Shown piece after piece: positions 43,423-52,504 of a stretch of DNA of 61,439 nt; within the stretch, counting starts at the first letter, position 1, and every line of letters begins with the position of its first letter. Location: assembly GCF_009695585.1 (NCBI RefSeq), contig NZ_VUNR01000016.1, positions 1 through 61,439 of the forward strand. Direction: 5' to 3'. This DNA is from Anaerovibrio slackiae. Its GTDB lineage: Bacteria > Bacillota > Negativicutes > Selenomonadales > Selenomonadaceae. The notes beneath the pieces were generated by a model. That model did not search any database. It was not told the DNA's origin and was given only the letters and a program-made list of their open reading frames with translations. A program made the translations under genes and the position numbers.

Positions 43423-46400
43423 ATGGACAAATTCAACCCATCTGACCTGCAGCTGAATAATCTTTACCAGAAAATCCTGGACAGTGCCGGTGTCAACATC
43501 TTCTGGAAGGACATGGATTCCCGTTTTATGGGAGCCAACAAGGCACAGCTGGATTTTATGGGACTCACCCTGGACGAGCTCATCGGCCATACAGTAGAGG
43601 AGCTGGGAGCCGTAACCTCCCAGTATCCTCCCCTGGTTGATGATGCCGAAATTCTCGCAGGCAAAACGGAAAAGCATGTCACCGGCAAGCTGCCGGATGC
43701 CAGCGGCAGGGCCAGGGATGTTATCGTCAGCAAGGCGCCGCTGATCATCGGTGAGGAAGTGGTGGGCATCATCGGCACCATCGAAGACATCACCGAAAAA
43801 TGCGCCCAGCAGGACATGATCAGCCAGCTGAGGGAAATCCTGTTCAATGTGCCTTCCGGCATCTGCGTGTACAAGTGGCAGACAGGCAGCCAGGCCTACC
43901 AGCTGGTACAGGCAAATCCTGCCCTGCTGGAAATGCTGAACCTGACCGAGGAAGACATTGCCAAGGCAGACAGTGCGGAATCAGCCATCAAGGCCTGCCT
44001 GCATCCCGAAGATGCATGGCAGATTTCCTATGCCATGAAAAGGATGGCAGAGGGTGCTCCCTCCGTAACCTGCAACTGCCGCTTTTACCCGAAGGGCATG
44101 CAGAATTTTATCTGGCTGCAGGCAAGAGTAAAGTATGTGCAGCATGATGAGAACACCGCCCTGGTGTACATGGTGCTGACGGATATCAACGCCGAGAAGC
44201 GCAGCGAGCAGGCCCTGGCCGAATCCCAGAAGGCGTACCATGAGGTCGCCACCGGTGCCGGGCTGGTGGTATGGCACTACGATATGGTCAACGGCATCAT
44301 GGAGTTCCTGGAAAACAAGGTATCCGCCCATATCCAGCAGAAGCATGCCCTGCCCCAGAAGCTTTTTGGCGCCCCAAAGAGCTTTGAGCACAATATTGCA
44401 GCAGAAAGCCTGGAGGACTTCCGCCGCATGAACCAGGCTGTCAGGGCCGGCAAGTCCGCCACCTGCGACGTGAAGTTCAAGCAGTTCCCGGGACAGCCGC
44501 CTCACTGGGAGCGGCTTATCTATACCCTGCCCCAAAGTGACAGCAATGACGCCCCTACTGATGCCTACGGCGTAGGCATGGATATCACGTCAGAAAAGCT
44601 CCGTCAGCAGCAGTATGACAAGGAGCTGCAGATGCTGCACACCGCCGTCAACACCAACCTTTTATCCAAGTGCCATTTTGACCTGATAGACAACAAGCTG
44701 CTGGACTATGTGGCAAACTCCCCTCACGCCCTGAAGCTTTGTACCGGCATGAGCTATACCGCCTCCATGGAGGTGCTCCATAACCTGGTCATCTCCCCGG
44801 ATGAAAAGGACATGGTTGCCAGGGAGATGAGCCTGGACAACCTGATGCACAGGTATGTAACCAGGGACAGGGATTTCAGCATCGAGTACCGGCGCCACTG
44901 CGATGACCTGTCCCCGATTATGGTGGAGTGCAACGTGAGCATTTTTACCGGCAAAACGGGCCACATCGAGTGTTTTGTCTATTTCTATGATATTACCAAC
45001 AAATTCATCAACTATATTATTTCCGACAAGCTGACGGAGCTGGGCTATACCAAGGTGGCTATTGTCAACAACCTTACGGGCACCATGACCTTTTTCAGCA
45101 AGGAAACAGGCGTGATTGAAAATACCCCTGACAGGCCCCTGTTTTATGACGAGGAATTGTACCGCTCCATCCTGGAGGCATATCCGGAAAAGGCAAAGGC
45201 GGAGGAGCTTTTCAGCCAGATGTCCCTGGACTGCATCGTGGACAAGCTGGATTATGTGTCTATGTATGACGTCTCCTACGACTTCCGCAACGATGCAGGT
45301 GAAGACTGCCGCAAGAGGATGCAGGCCTTCTACCTGGACAAGACCAGGACCAGCATCTTTATCATCCAGAGCGATATCACCAGGCAGTACCTGGCGGAAC
45401 GCCGCCATCTGGAGGAGCTGGAGCAGGCTATCATGGAGGCGGACAAGGCAAATGAATCCAAGTCCATCTTCCTGTCCGGCATCAGCCATGATATGCGCAC
45501 GCCGCTGAACGGAATTCTTTCCTTTACCAATTTTGCCCTGGACACGGAGGATGAGAGCCAGAGGACGGAGTATCTGAAAAAAATCAAGCATTCCGGGGAG
45601 CTGCTGCTGTCCCTTATTAACGATACCCTGAATCTTACGCGCATTGAGAGCGGCAAGGTGAAGATAAGCCGGGAGTGGATTGCTGCCAGGGACATGATAG
45701 ACGAAATCCTCACCAGCGTATCCATGGCGGCATCGGAACGGCAGATACGGCTGGATATTGACATGACGGATGACAGGCTGCCGCGCAATATCATCTCTGA
45801 CAAGCTGAAGCTGCAGGAAATCCTTTTGAACCTTCTGAGCAATGCGGTGAAGTTTACCAAGCCGGGAGGCTCTATCATGTTTAGTGCCAGCCTGCTGGAG
45901 GCAGACAGCATGACCGAGAGTGAAATCGCCCAGGTAAAATCGCCAAACCAGAAATGGGTGAAATTTATTGTTGCGGATACCGGCATCGGCATGAGTGCCA
46001 AGTTCCTGCCAAAGCTTTATGATGCCTTCTCCCAGGAGGAATCCCAGGAGGTGCAGAATCCCAATGGCACCGGGCTGGGGCTTTCCATCGTGAAGAAGTA
46101 TATCGACATGCTGGGCGGCACCATCTCCGTGGAGAGCCAGCTGGGCAAGGGGACTACCTTTGAGCTGCATATCCTGCTGGAGGAAAGCCTTGAGGCTGAG
46201 GAAAACTGGTGCAAGGATGTAAAGGAATTTGACTTTAAGCATCTCCATGTGCTGCTGGCAGAGGATAATCTTCTCAATCAGGAGATCGCTGCCATGCTGC
46301 TGCAAAGCAAAGGAGCTGCCTTGGATGTTGCCAATAATGGCGTGGAAGCGGTTAATACTTTTGAGAATGCGCCGGAAGGGACATATCAGCTGATACTGAT

Positions 46401-46614
46401 GGATATACGCATGCCTATTATGAACGGGTATCAGGCTACGGATAAGATACGCCGTTCCCATCATCATGATGGAGCGACGATTCCTATTATCGCCATGACT
46501 GCGGATGCTTATGAGGAGGATATCAAGAAGTGTCTTGAGCATGGGATGAATAGCCATGTGAGCAAGCCGATAAATCCTGATAAACTGTATGCGGAGATTG
46601 CAAGGTTCTGCTGA
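43423..46614 (+). CDS. Multi-PAS hybrid sensor histidine kinase/response regulator
   Basis: The 1063-residue soluble kinase starts with a PAS domain (LYQKILDSAGVNIFWKDMDSRFMGANKAQ...). A second PAS/PAC region (ILFNVPSGICVYKW... YMVLTDINAEKR) and a third (AYHEVATGAGLVVWHYDM... YGVGMDIT) follow, then further PAS-like sequence to about residue 660. HisKA has the phospho-acceptor H689 in LSGISHDMRTPLNGIL; HATPase has NLLSNAVKFTKPGG, VADTGIGMS and GTGLGLSIVKKYIDML. The receiver has D994 in ILMDIRMPIMNGYQAT and SKPINPDKL. It resembles the kinase at 33317 in layout. ATG 43423 lacks a strong ribosome site (GAGG 6 nt upstream). It ends at a perfect terminator. Confidence 0.94.
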   Translation: MDKFNPSDLQLNNLYQKILDSAGVNIFWKDMDSRFMGANKAQLDFMGLTLDELIGHTVEELGAVTSQYPPLVDDAEILAGKTEKHVTGKLPDASGRARDVIVSKAPLIIGEEVVGIIGTIEDITEKCAQQDMISQLREILFNVPSGICVYKWQTGSQAYQLVQANPALLEMLNLTEEDIAKADSAESAIKACLHPEDAWQISYAMKRMAEGAPSVTCNCRFYPKGMQNFIWLQARVKYVQHDENTALVYMVLTDINAEKRSEQALAESQKAYHEVATGAGLVVWHYDMVNGIMEFLENKVSAHIQQKHALPQKLFGAPKSFEHNIAAESLEDFRRMNQAVRAGKSATCDVKFKQFPGQPPHWERLIYTLPQSDSNDAPTDAYGVGMDITSEKLRQQQYDKELQMLHTAVNTNLLSKCHFDLIDNKLLDYVANSPHALKLCTGMSYTASMEVLHNLVISPDEKDMVAREMSLDNLMHRYVTRDRDFSIEYRRHCDDLSPIMVECNVSIFTGKTGHIECFVYFYDITNKFINYIISDKLTELGYTKVAIVNNLTGTMTFFSKETGVIENTPDRPLFYDEELYRSILEAYPEKAKAEELFSQMSLDCIVDKLDYVSMYDVSYDFRNDAGEDCRKRMQAFYLDKTRTSIFIIQSDITRQYLAERRHLEELEQAIMEADKANESKSIFLSGISHDMRTPLNGILSFTNFALDTEDESQRTEYLKKIKHSGELLLSLINDTLNLTRIESGKVKISREWIAARDMIDEILTSVSMAASERQIRLDIDMTDDRLPRNIISDKLKLQEILLNLLSNAVKFTKPGGSIMFSASLLEADSMTESEIAQVKSPNQKWVKFIVADTGIGMSAKFLPKLYDAFSQEESQEVQNPNGTGLGLSIVKKYIDMLGGTISVESQLGKGTTFELHILLEESLEAEENWCKDVKEFDFKHLHVLLAEDNLLNQEIAAMLLQSKGAALDVANNGVEAVNTFENAPEGTYQLILMDIRMPIMNGYQATDKIRRSHHHDGATIPIIAMTADAYEEDIKKCLEHGMNSHVSKPINPDKLYAEIARFC

Positions 46615-46669
46615 TGCGGAGCGATGGAGTTGAACGACAAGCACTTTCGTAGATGTATCACCTTACTAC

Positions 46670-46708
46670 AAAAGCACGTAACAGATGCAGCATCTGTTAC
46701 GTGCTTTT
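46670..46708. terminator. Bidirectional terminator between convergent genes
   Basis: A 19-bp perfect inverted repeat (AAAAGCACGTAACAGATGC and complement) around a single A. A-rich and T-rich ends on both sides serve the kinase from the left and the HAMP kinase from the right. Confidence 0.9.
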
Positions 46709-46719
46709 GGTTTCCAAAA

Positions 46720-48396
46720 TTATAACCGTACCACCTGTAGGGGAATTTTTAACGTAAACCTGGTACCTGCCCCCGGCTGGCTCTCCACCCGGATTTTTAT
46801 CCCGTGCCGGTCGGCAATCCACTTGGCAATAGACAGCCCTAACCCCGTGCCTCCCGGCTGGCCAGCCTCCTTGGTGCGTGAGCTGTCCACCCGGTAAAAC
46901 CGCTGGAAAATCTTCTCCTGCTCCTCCTCAGCAATGCCTATGCCGGTATCCTCAATCATCAGCTCCAGGCAGCCTGCATTCTCAGGGCAGCGGCTGGAGG
47001 ACAGGCGGATAACGCCCCCTGCCGGAGTATACTTCACCGCATTTTCCAGAAAAATCCGCAGCATCTGCCGCATTGTCACCTTGTCAGCCAGCACCATGGC
47101 AGGCTCATTTGCCAAAAGCTGCAAATGATGGCTGCCAACTGCCATCTGCATCTTCCTGAATACATCTCCCACCAGTGCCTGCATATCCAGAAGCTCCTTG
47201 TGCAAAATCTGCCGTTTCTGGTCGGCACGGGCCAGGAACAAAAGCTTTTCAATCAGCTCCTGCATATTTTCCGCCTCTGAGCCGATAGCCTCCAGCCCCT
47301 CCTGCAAGGTTTCCTCGTCATGCCTCCCCCAGCGGCTCAGCATATCCGCATACCCCCTAATCACCGTCACCGGGGTTCTCAGCTCATGGGAAGCATCCGA
47401 CACAAAACGCTGCTGCTGGTCAAATCCCTGCTGGATGCGCTCCAGCATGCGGTTAAAGGTCACCGCCAGCTCCGAAAGCTCATCCTTGGTGTCGGATACC
47501 TCCAGCCTGGTTCCCAGGTCGCTGACCTCAATCGACTTCACCGTATCCGTCATGCTGCGGATAGGTTGCAGCAGCCGCTGACTGACAAAATACCCCAGAA
47601 ACAGCGCCAGCACCAGCCCCAGCACCATTTCCACCAGCAAAATCTGCTGAATGAACCCAAGGAGCCTGGTCTCCGTAGTAATCGTCCTGAAAAAATGCAG
47701 GCTATAGTGCTCCCCGTTGATAGCCACCGGCACTTCCTTATAGTAAATCACAAAATTGCCGATCTCCACTACCTGAAAGTTGGGATTTGCCCACAGGGGC
47801 GGCTGCTCCCTGACATGCTCCTGCAGCTGCTGCAAGGAGGGAGAAAACACATCCGTATCGTACACCACATCTCCCTCTGCATCAGTTATCTTCAAAAAAA
47901 CCCCCGGCACCATGCCAAAAGTCATATTATCTGCCATATTCTGCCGCAGGTCATTGCGGCTGACAATCACCTTGTCGCTGCCATTTGGCACCGCCTCTCC
48001 TGCCCCATGGCCAAAAAACGCATCAGGCTTGACACTGTCATGCCGCATATATTCACGCTTTTCCTGTTGCCGCTGCCTTTCCTTTTCCCGTTCCTCCGGC
48101 TTAAAATGAGGCGGCACAGGCAAAGTTTCCGTCACATGCTCCTCCACGCTGCCAAACCTGTTTTTCAGCTGCTGCACCGCATCAAAAATACTGAAGGACA
48201 GCTCTCTTTCCACCTGATGGTACTGGGTATAATAAATCCCCACTGCCGTAAAGGCGCAGGTAGCAAAAAGCAGCACCACCATCAGCACCGCATACACCAA
48301 GGTCAGCTTGACGGAAATCCGCATCCTGGGCATCCGGGACAAGCGCAAAAGCCGCAGCCTGTGCAAAAAGCGCAGGCGGCTACTCTTTGATAACAT
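46720..48396 (-). CDS. Sensor histidine kinase with HAMP domain (ArlS/PhoR-like)
   Basis: The 558-residue kinase has a basic N-terminus, a membrane helix (LVYAVLMVVLLFATCAFTAV), an extracytoplasmic domain of about 200 residues, and a second helix (IQQILLVEMVLGLVLALFLGYFV). A HAMP linker follows (LLQPIRSMTDTVKSIEVSDLGTRLEV), then HisKA (FVSDASHELRTPVTVIRG) and HATPase (IFLENAVKYTPAGG, IEDTGIGIAEEE, GTGLGLSIAKWIADRHG). The sensor region contains a charged segment with many E, R, K and Q residues after a conserved P-P-H-F. It phosphorylates the response regulator encoded just upstream; the genes overlap by 17 nt. The stimulus is unknown. Confidence 0.94.
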   Translation of the reverse strand: MLSKSSRLRFLHRLRLLRLSRMPRMRISVKLTLVYAVLMVVLLFATCAFTAVGIYYTQYHQVERELSFSIFDAVQQLKNRFGSVEEHVTETLPVPPHFKPEEREKERQRQQEKREYMRHDSVKPDAFFGHGAGEAVPNGSDKVIVSRNDLRQNMADNMTFGMVPGVFLKITDAEGDVVYDTDVFSPSLQQLQEHVREQPPLWANPNFQVVEIGNFVIYYKEVPVAINGEHYSLHFFRTITTETRLLGFIQQILLVEMVLGLVLALFLGYFVSQRLLQPIRSMTDTVKSIEVSDLGTRLEVSDTKDELSELAVTFNRMLERIQQGFDQQQRFVSDASHELRTPVTVIRGYADMLSRWGRHDEETLQEGLEAIGSEAENMQELIEKLLFLARADQKRQILHKELLDMQALVGDVFRKMQMAVGSHHLQLLANEPAMVLADKVTMRQMLRIFLENAVKYTPAGGVIRLSSSRCPENAGCLELMIEDTGIGIAEEEQEKIFQRFYRVDSSRTKEAGQPGGTGLGLSIAKWIADRHGIKIRVESQPGAGTRFTLKIPLQVVRL

Positions 48397-49090
48397 AGCC
48401 TACCCCCCGCATGGTGTGAATATACTTCTCGCCAAATTTGTCATCCAGCTTCTGCCGGAGATAGCGGATATAGACATCCACCACATTGGTATCCCCCATG
48501 TAGTCATAGCCCCACACATTGGACAAAATCTGGTCGCGGCTCAGTACGGTGCGCTTGTTGCGCAGCATGTATTCCAAAAGGTCATATTCCTTTTTGGTCA
48601 GCTCCACAGGCACATTTCCCACCATAACCTCATGCCTGGCAATATACATGGACAGGCTCTTGATGGACAAGACTTCCTCGCCGCCGGCCTGCCCGGCCTC
48701 ACCGCCGGAGGCAGCCGCCTGCCTGCGCAGAACCACCCGCATACGCGCCAGAAGCTCCGGCGTGGCAAAAGGCTTGGTAAGATAATCATCTGCCCCAATA
48801 TCCAGCCCCTGCACCTTGTCCTCAATATCATCCCGGGCAGTCAGCATAATAATCGGCACCTGGGAAAACTCCCGCACCTTGCGGCAGACAGAAAAGCCGT
48901 CCAGCCCCGGCAGCATCACATCCAAAAGGACAATATCATATTCCTCCCGGGCAAGCCGCTCACAGGCACGGCTGCCGTTATCCTCCACAGCCGTGGTACA
49001 TCCCTCGTGCTCCAGCTCCATCTGCAAAAAGCGGGCAATCCGCCTCTCGTCCTCAACAATCAGTACCTTGCGCCCCTTCATATCCTTCAC
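48380..49090 (-). CDS. OmpR/PhoB-family response regulator
   Basis: The roughly 236-residue regulator has a receiver domain (KVLIVEDERRIARFLQMELEHEG, phospho-acceptor in DIVLLDVMLPGLDGF, IIMLTARDD, GADDYLTKPFATPELLARMRVVLRR) and a winged-helix DNA-binding domain (LTKKEYDLLEYMLRNKRTVLSRDQILSNVWGYDY, VDVYIRYLRQKLDD, TMRGVGYVIKE). It pairs with the overlapping kinase gene. Several starts are possible: GTG 49090 (AAAGGA 6 nt upstream, preferred), ATG 49096 and GTG 49108. Confidence 0.95.
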   Translation of the reverse strand: MKDMKGRKVLIVEDERRIARFLQMELEHEGCTTAVEDNGSRACERLAREEYDIVLLDVMLPGLDGFSVCRKVREFSQVPIIMLTARDDIEDKVQGLDIGADDYLTKPFATPELLARMRVVLRRQAAASGGEAGQAGGEEVLSIKSLSMYIARHEVMVGNVPVELTKKEYDLLEYMLRNKRTVLSRDQILSNVWGYDYMGDTNVVDVYIRYLRQKLDDKFGEKYIHTMRGVGYVIKE

Positions 49091-49105
49091 GCTCATTCCT
49101 TTATC

Positions 49106-49149
49106 CACTCATTTATCATTTCATTGCCACTTTGTTATCATTTTATTCG
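49106..49149. repeat. Degenerate tandem repeat, period 11 nt
   Basis: CACTCATTTAT, CATTTCATTGC, CACTTTGTTAT and CATTTTATTCG follow each other in the spacer upstream of the response regulator. This is the same type of short-period spacer as in the LPS locus, but more degenerate. Confidence 0.5.
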
Positions 49150-49199
49150 CCAGACTGGCATTTTATTTATCAATTCATTAATATCTATGCCGCAGCTGA

Positions 49200-50084
49200 T
49201 TATTTCTTCACATACTTCTTGCGGAACAGATTGAGGAAATGAGTACAGCTGCTGGACAGGGTGCGGTTTTTCAGCCACGCCACCACCGTATGGGTATGTA
49301 TCTCGGACTCCACCAGATGCTTGAAAATAACCTTGTCAGAGTTCACCATGCTGCGTGCCGACAACGGCACCAGGGAAATGCCGATACCCATCTGAGTCCA
49401 CAGTATATTCTGAATCTGACTGTCACTGACACTCAGGATGTTGGGCTCAAACTTGTGCTTCTGGCACTGCTCCAAAAAGCCAGTATGCCAGCGCAGCGGC
49501 ACCAGAAGGGGCTTGTCCGCCAGCTCATGGATATGTATCCTCTCAGGGTCCTCGCCGCAGCAGCACAAATCCTTGTGCATGGCAAGCACCAGGGGCTCAT
49601 CCGGCAGCACGATGGACTCATAGGTGCTGCTGTCCACCTGGGTTCTCGTAATGGCCAGCTCTATGATATGGCTGTCCAGCAGCTCCAAAATGCGGGCGCC
49701 ATCACTCTCCCAGATATTAAAGTTCACCATAGGATAGGCACGATGAAAATCCGCCACCAGCTGCGGAATCAGCATGGCACCGGAGCTGGTAACAGTCCCG
49801 AGCTTGATAGTGCCTGCCACCCCGGAGCCGATATCCGTAATCTCCCTGAGGGTGCCATCCACCATGCCCAGGATGTGCTTTACCCTGGAATACAAAAGCT
49901 GCCCCGCATCCGTAAGCCGTATCCTCCTGCTGCCCCGCTCAAAAAGCTGCACCCCCAGGCTGGTCTCCAGCTTCTTCATCTGACGGCTCAGAGCAGGCTG
50001 GGCAATACTCAGCCTGATAGCCGCATGGCTGATATTTCCTTCCTCAACAATGGCATAAAAAGCCTGCATATCCTTTATTTCCAT
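49200..50084 (-). CDS. LysR-family transcriptional regulator
   Basis: The 294-residue protein has the N-terminal LysR helix-turn-helix (MQAFYAIVEEGNISHAAIRLSIAQPALSRQMKKLETSLGVQLFERG) and a C-terminal effector-binding domain (IKLGTVTSSGAMLIPQLVADFH, ELAITRTQVDSS, LVLAMHKDLC, LWTQMGIGISLVP). The effector is unknown. A pair of adjacent cysteines (DLCCCGEDP) in the effector domain is unusual and could be redox-sensitive, which is speculation. The nearest divergent or neighbouring candidates for regulation are the two-component operon and the alpha-glucosidase. Confidence 0.94.
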   Translation of the reverse strand: MEIKDMQAFYAIVEEGNISHAAIRLSIAQPALSRQMKKLETSLGVQLFERGSRRIRLTDAGQLLYSRVKHILGMVDGTLREITDIGSGVAGTIKLGTVTSSGAMLIPQLVADFHRAYPMVNFNIWESDGARILELLDSHIIELAITRTQVDSSTYESIVLPDEPLVLAMHKDLCCCGEDPERIHIHELADKPLLVPLRWHTGFLEQCQKHKFEPNILSVSDSQIQNILWTQMGIGISLVPLSARSMVNSDKVIFKHLVESEIHTHTVVAWLKNRTLSSSCTHFLNLFRKKYVKK

Positions 50085-50156
50085 ATTGTTCCCCCGCTAA
50101 TACACAAATATTATGATATTTTAATATTTCCTATACCATTATTCTACTACTTACAA

Positions 50157-50196
50157 AAAAAAACAGCAACAATATGTATAGAAAACATATTGTTGC
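50157..50196 (-). terminator. Second terminator downstream of the alpha-glucosidase
   Basis: GCAACAATATGT and its exact complement (12 bp) flank a 7-nt loop. On the minus strand the stem is followed by TGTTTTTTTTTG. It follows another terminator 14 nt upstream, giving a tandem pair. Confidence 0.75.
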
Positions 50197-50209
50197 TATC
50201 ACATAAAAT

Positions 50210-50240
50210 AAAACCCCCGGTCTCACCCACCGGGGGTTTT
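50210..50240 (-). terminator. Rho-independent terminator of the alpha-glucosidase gene
   Basis: AAAACCCCCGGT and ACCGGGGGTTTT form a 12-bp stem with a 7-nt loop; on the minus strand it ends in TTTTATTTTATG. Confidence 0.85.
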
Positions 50241-50322
50241 CGTTTGCAACTCATGGAGCTACTCCGACACTTCCTATGTCACACCTATCATACCACACGT
50301 CACATCATTTGTAAATCCTTTT

Positions 50323-51990
50323 TTACCCCAGTACAGCTACCTGCCCAGGCAAAAGCTCCAGCCTGCCCCCTGACAGCTTCACATCGGCCAGATTGCTGAG
50401 AAGCACATTTTCCCCAGCCCCGGATGGCAACGGCACCTCCCTTTCAGACAGCCCGAAATTGGCAACCACCAGCGCAGACTTGTCCTCGCCTCTCCGCTCG
50501 TAGGCAAAAATATTTTCCTCATCCTCCAGCACAGGCACAAACCTGCCGTAGGTAAAGACCTCCGCCCACTCCGGGGATTTTCTCAGGGCAAGCAGCTGCT
50601 TATAATAATTCAGCACGGAATCCTCCCTGCCCTGCTGCTCTGCCACATTAATTTCCTGATAATTCGGATTGACCTTCAGCCACGGCGTACCGAAGGTGAA
50701 ACCGGCATTTTTTTCACTGCTCCACTGCACCGGTGTCCTGGCATTATCCCGGCTCCTATGATAGCAGGCCTCCAAAGCCTCCGCTACGCTGCACCCGGCA
50801 CTCAGTGCCAGCTGATACTCATTCTTGGTGCTGATATCATCGTATTCATCAATGGACGCCATCCGGCAGTTCTGCATGCCAATTTCCTGCCCCTGGAAAA
50901 TAAATGGAATCCCCCGCAAAAGGACGCTCACCGTCCCCAGGAGCTTCGCCCCGGTCTCATTCTGCAATTCCTCAGGCAGATAGGTGCACACGCCTCTTGG
51001 CTCATCGTGGTTCTCAATAATATTCGCCAAAAAGCCTATTTCCTGAGACTCCAGCTGCGCCCTCACCGTAACCGCCCGGAAATCCTCAAACTGCACCGGC
51101 CTGCTGTCATACCAGCCATGTTCCCCATAGGTCAGCTTGTGGGCAGAAAAATCAAACATGGTGGAAAAATGCCCATCCTCACCGATGAACTCCTTCAGCT
51201 CCTCCGGCTTCATATTAAAGACCTCGCCCACCGTGAAGGCATCATATTTAGCAAAGGTATGCCGCTTCAAATCCTCCAGCATCTCGCCTACGCCATCCAC
51301 AGACTCCACCATGCGCCAGCAACCGGCCAGACCGTCCGGCCCATCCGCCGGAAAGCTCCTGAACTCCAAATCCTTCTTGATATTGATGATGGCATCAATC
51401 CGGAAGCCGTCCAGCCCCTTGTCCAGCCACCAATTAATCATGCTGTACAGCTCCTCCAGCACCCGGGGATTTTCCCAGTTCAAATCAGGCTGCTCCTTGG
51501 CAAACATGTGGAGGTAATAATACTCCGTCCCCTCCACCTTTTCCCAGGTGCTGCCACCAAAATAGCTGCGGTAGTTGCTAGGGGGCTGGCCATCTTTTCC
51601 CTTGCGGAAATAAAAATAATCCCCGTACTCCCCCTCCGGGTCCTGCAACGCCTTCTGAAACCACTCATGCTGATCAGAGCAATGATTGATAACCAAATCC
51701 ATTACAATATACATGTCCCGCTTGTGAGCCTCAGCCAAAAGCTCATCAAACTCCGCCATAGTGCCAAAAATCGGGTCAATCTGCTGATAATCCGCAATAT
51801 CATAGCCCTGGTCCACAAAAGGAGACTTGTAAATCGGGGAAATCCAGACAATATCCACCCCCAGCTCCTTCAGATAGTCCAGCCTGCTGATAATCCCCCG
51901 CAAATCACCGATACCATCACCATTGGCATCCAGAAAGCTCTTGGGATAAATCTGATAGGCAACCTTGTCATGCCACCACTTTCGCTCCAT
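50323..51990 (-). CDS. GH13 alpha-glucosidase (oligo-1,6-glucosidase/trehalose-6-P hydrolase group)
   Basis: The 555-residue cytoplasmic enzyme has the GH13 subfamily 31 parts: WWHDKVAYQIYPKSFLDANGDGIGDL, DIVWISPIYKSP, DLVINHCSD, the nucleophile in DGFRIDAI, the acid/base Glu in AFTVGEVFN, and the stabiliser in IIENHDEPR. Domain C is complete. The residue after the nucleophile is Ala rather than Val; in this subfamily Val favours alpha-1,6 bonds and Ala/Thr favours alpha-1,4, so a maltose-type specificity is suggested (inference). ATG 51990 has GGGGAG upstream. It stands alone with two terminators and no transporter nearby. Confidence 0.92.
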   Translation of the reverse strand: MERKWWHDKVAYQIYPKSFLDANGDGIGDLRGIISRLDYLKELGVDIVWISPIYKSPFVDQGYDIADYQQIDPIFGTMAEFDELLAEAHKRDMYIVMDLVINHCSDQHEWFQKALQDPEGEYGDYFYFRKGKDGQPPSNYRSYFGGSTWEKVEGTEYYYLHMFAKEQPDLNWENPRVLEELYSMINWWLDKGLDGFRIDAIINIKKDLEFRSFPADGPDGLAGCWRMVESVDGVGEMLEDLKRHTFAKYDAFTVGEVFNMKPEELKEFIGEDGHFSTMFDFSAHKLTYGEHGWYDSRPVQFEDFRAVTVRAQLESQEIGFLANIIENHDEPRGVCTYLPEELQNETGAKLLGTVSVLLRGIPFIFQGQEIGMQNCRMASIDEYDDISTKNEYQLALSAGCSVAEALEACYHRSRDNARTPVQWSSEKNAGFTFGTPWLKVNPNYQEINVAEQQGREDSVLNYYKQLLALRKSPEWAEVFTYGRFVPVLEDEENIFAYERRGEDKSALVVANFGLSEREVPLPSGAGENVLLSNLADVKLSGGRLELLPGQVAVLG

Positions 51991-52083
51991 AAACACATCT
52001 CCCCTGCAAAAATGCACAATGCAAAATATAAAAATACAAAATCCCACACCAAAAACCTCGATGCGGGATTAGCAAACAAAAAA

Positions 52084-52416
52084 TTATTCTCCTGCCTTTG
52101 GATAATGCGGATGGGCCTTCACATAGTCCACCGGACGGCTCCAGTCAACATGCACGCCGGTATTCTCCCAGAGCCTGGTCAGCACCAGCTGGAAGCTCTT
52201 TTCATCAGCCAGCGGGTCCACCGTCACCTCGGAAAAATCCCGCAAGGTCTCATGAGGCACACGAATCTCATGCTTTTCGCTCAAAAACTTCTCCGCATCA
52301 GCCACAGCCTGCGCATCATCCAGGCAGACCTTCACAGTCTTTGCCTCACGGTCATACTCAACCCAGCCGATAGAATTGCGGCAGCTGACTGCCACGCTAT
52401 ATATCTTATCACTCAT
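52084..52416 (-). CDS. Small protein of unknown function
   Basis: I do not recognise this 110-residue product. It begins MSDKIYSVAVSCRNSIGWVEYD, which looks like a beta-hairpin start, and continues with an acidic helix (DDAQAVADAEKFLSEKHEI) and a C-terminal FQLVLTRLWENTGVHVDWSRPVDY. It is acidic and probably cytosolic. AAGGAG precedes the ATG by 9 nt. It lies between an alpha-glucosidase and a DUF3846-like gene on the same strand and may be cotranscribed with either. Confidence 0.7.
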   Translation of the reverse strand: MSDKIYSVAVSCRNSIGWVEYDREAKTVKVCLDDAQAVADAEKFLSEKHEIRVPHETLRDFSEVTVDPLADEKSFQLVLTRLWENTGVHVDWSRPVDYVKAHPHYPKAGE

Positions 52417-52504
52417 CTCGTCATTCTCCTTCACAAGCAAAATACTCAAGACTATTATATAGTATAACCCTGTTGTTTGTCGAGAAAACTTCGCGAGAAC
52501 TATC

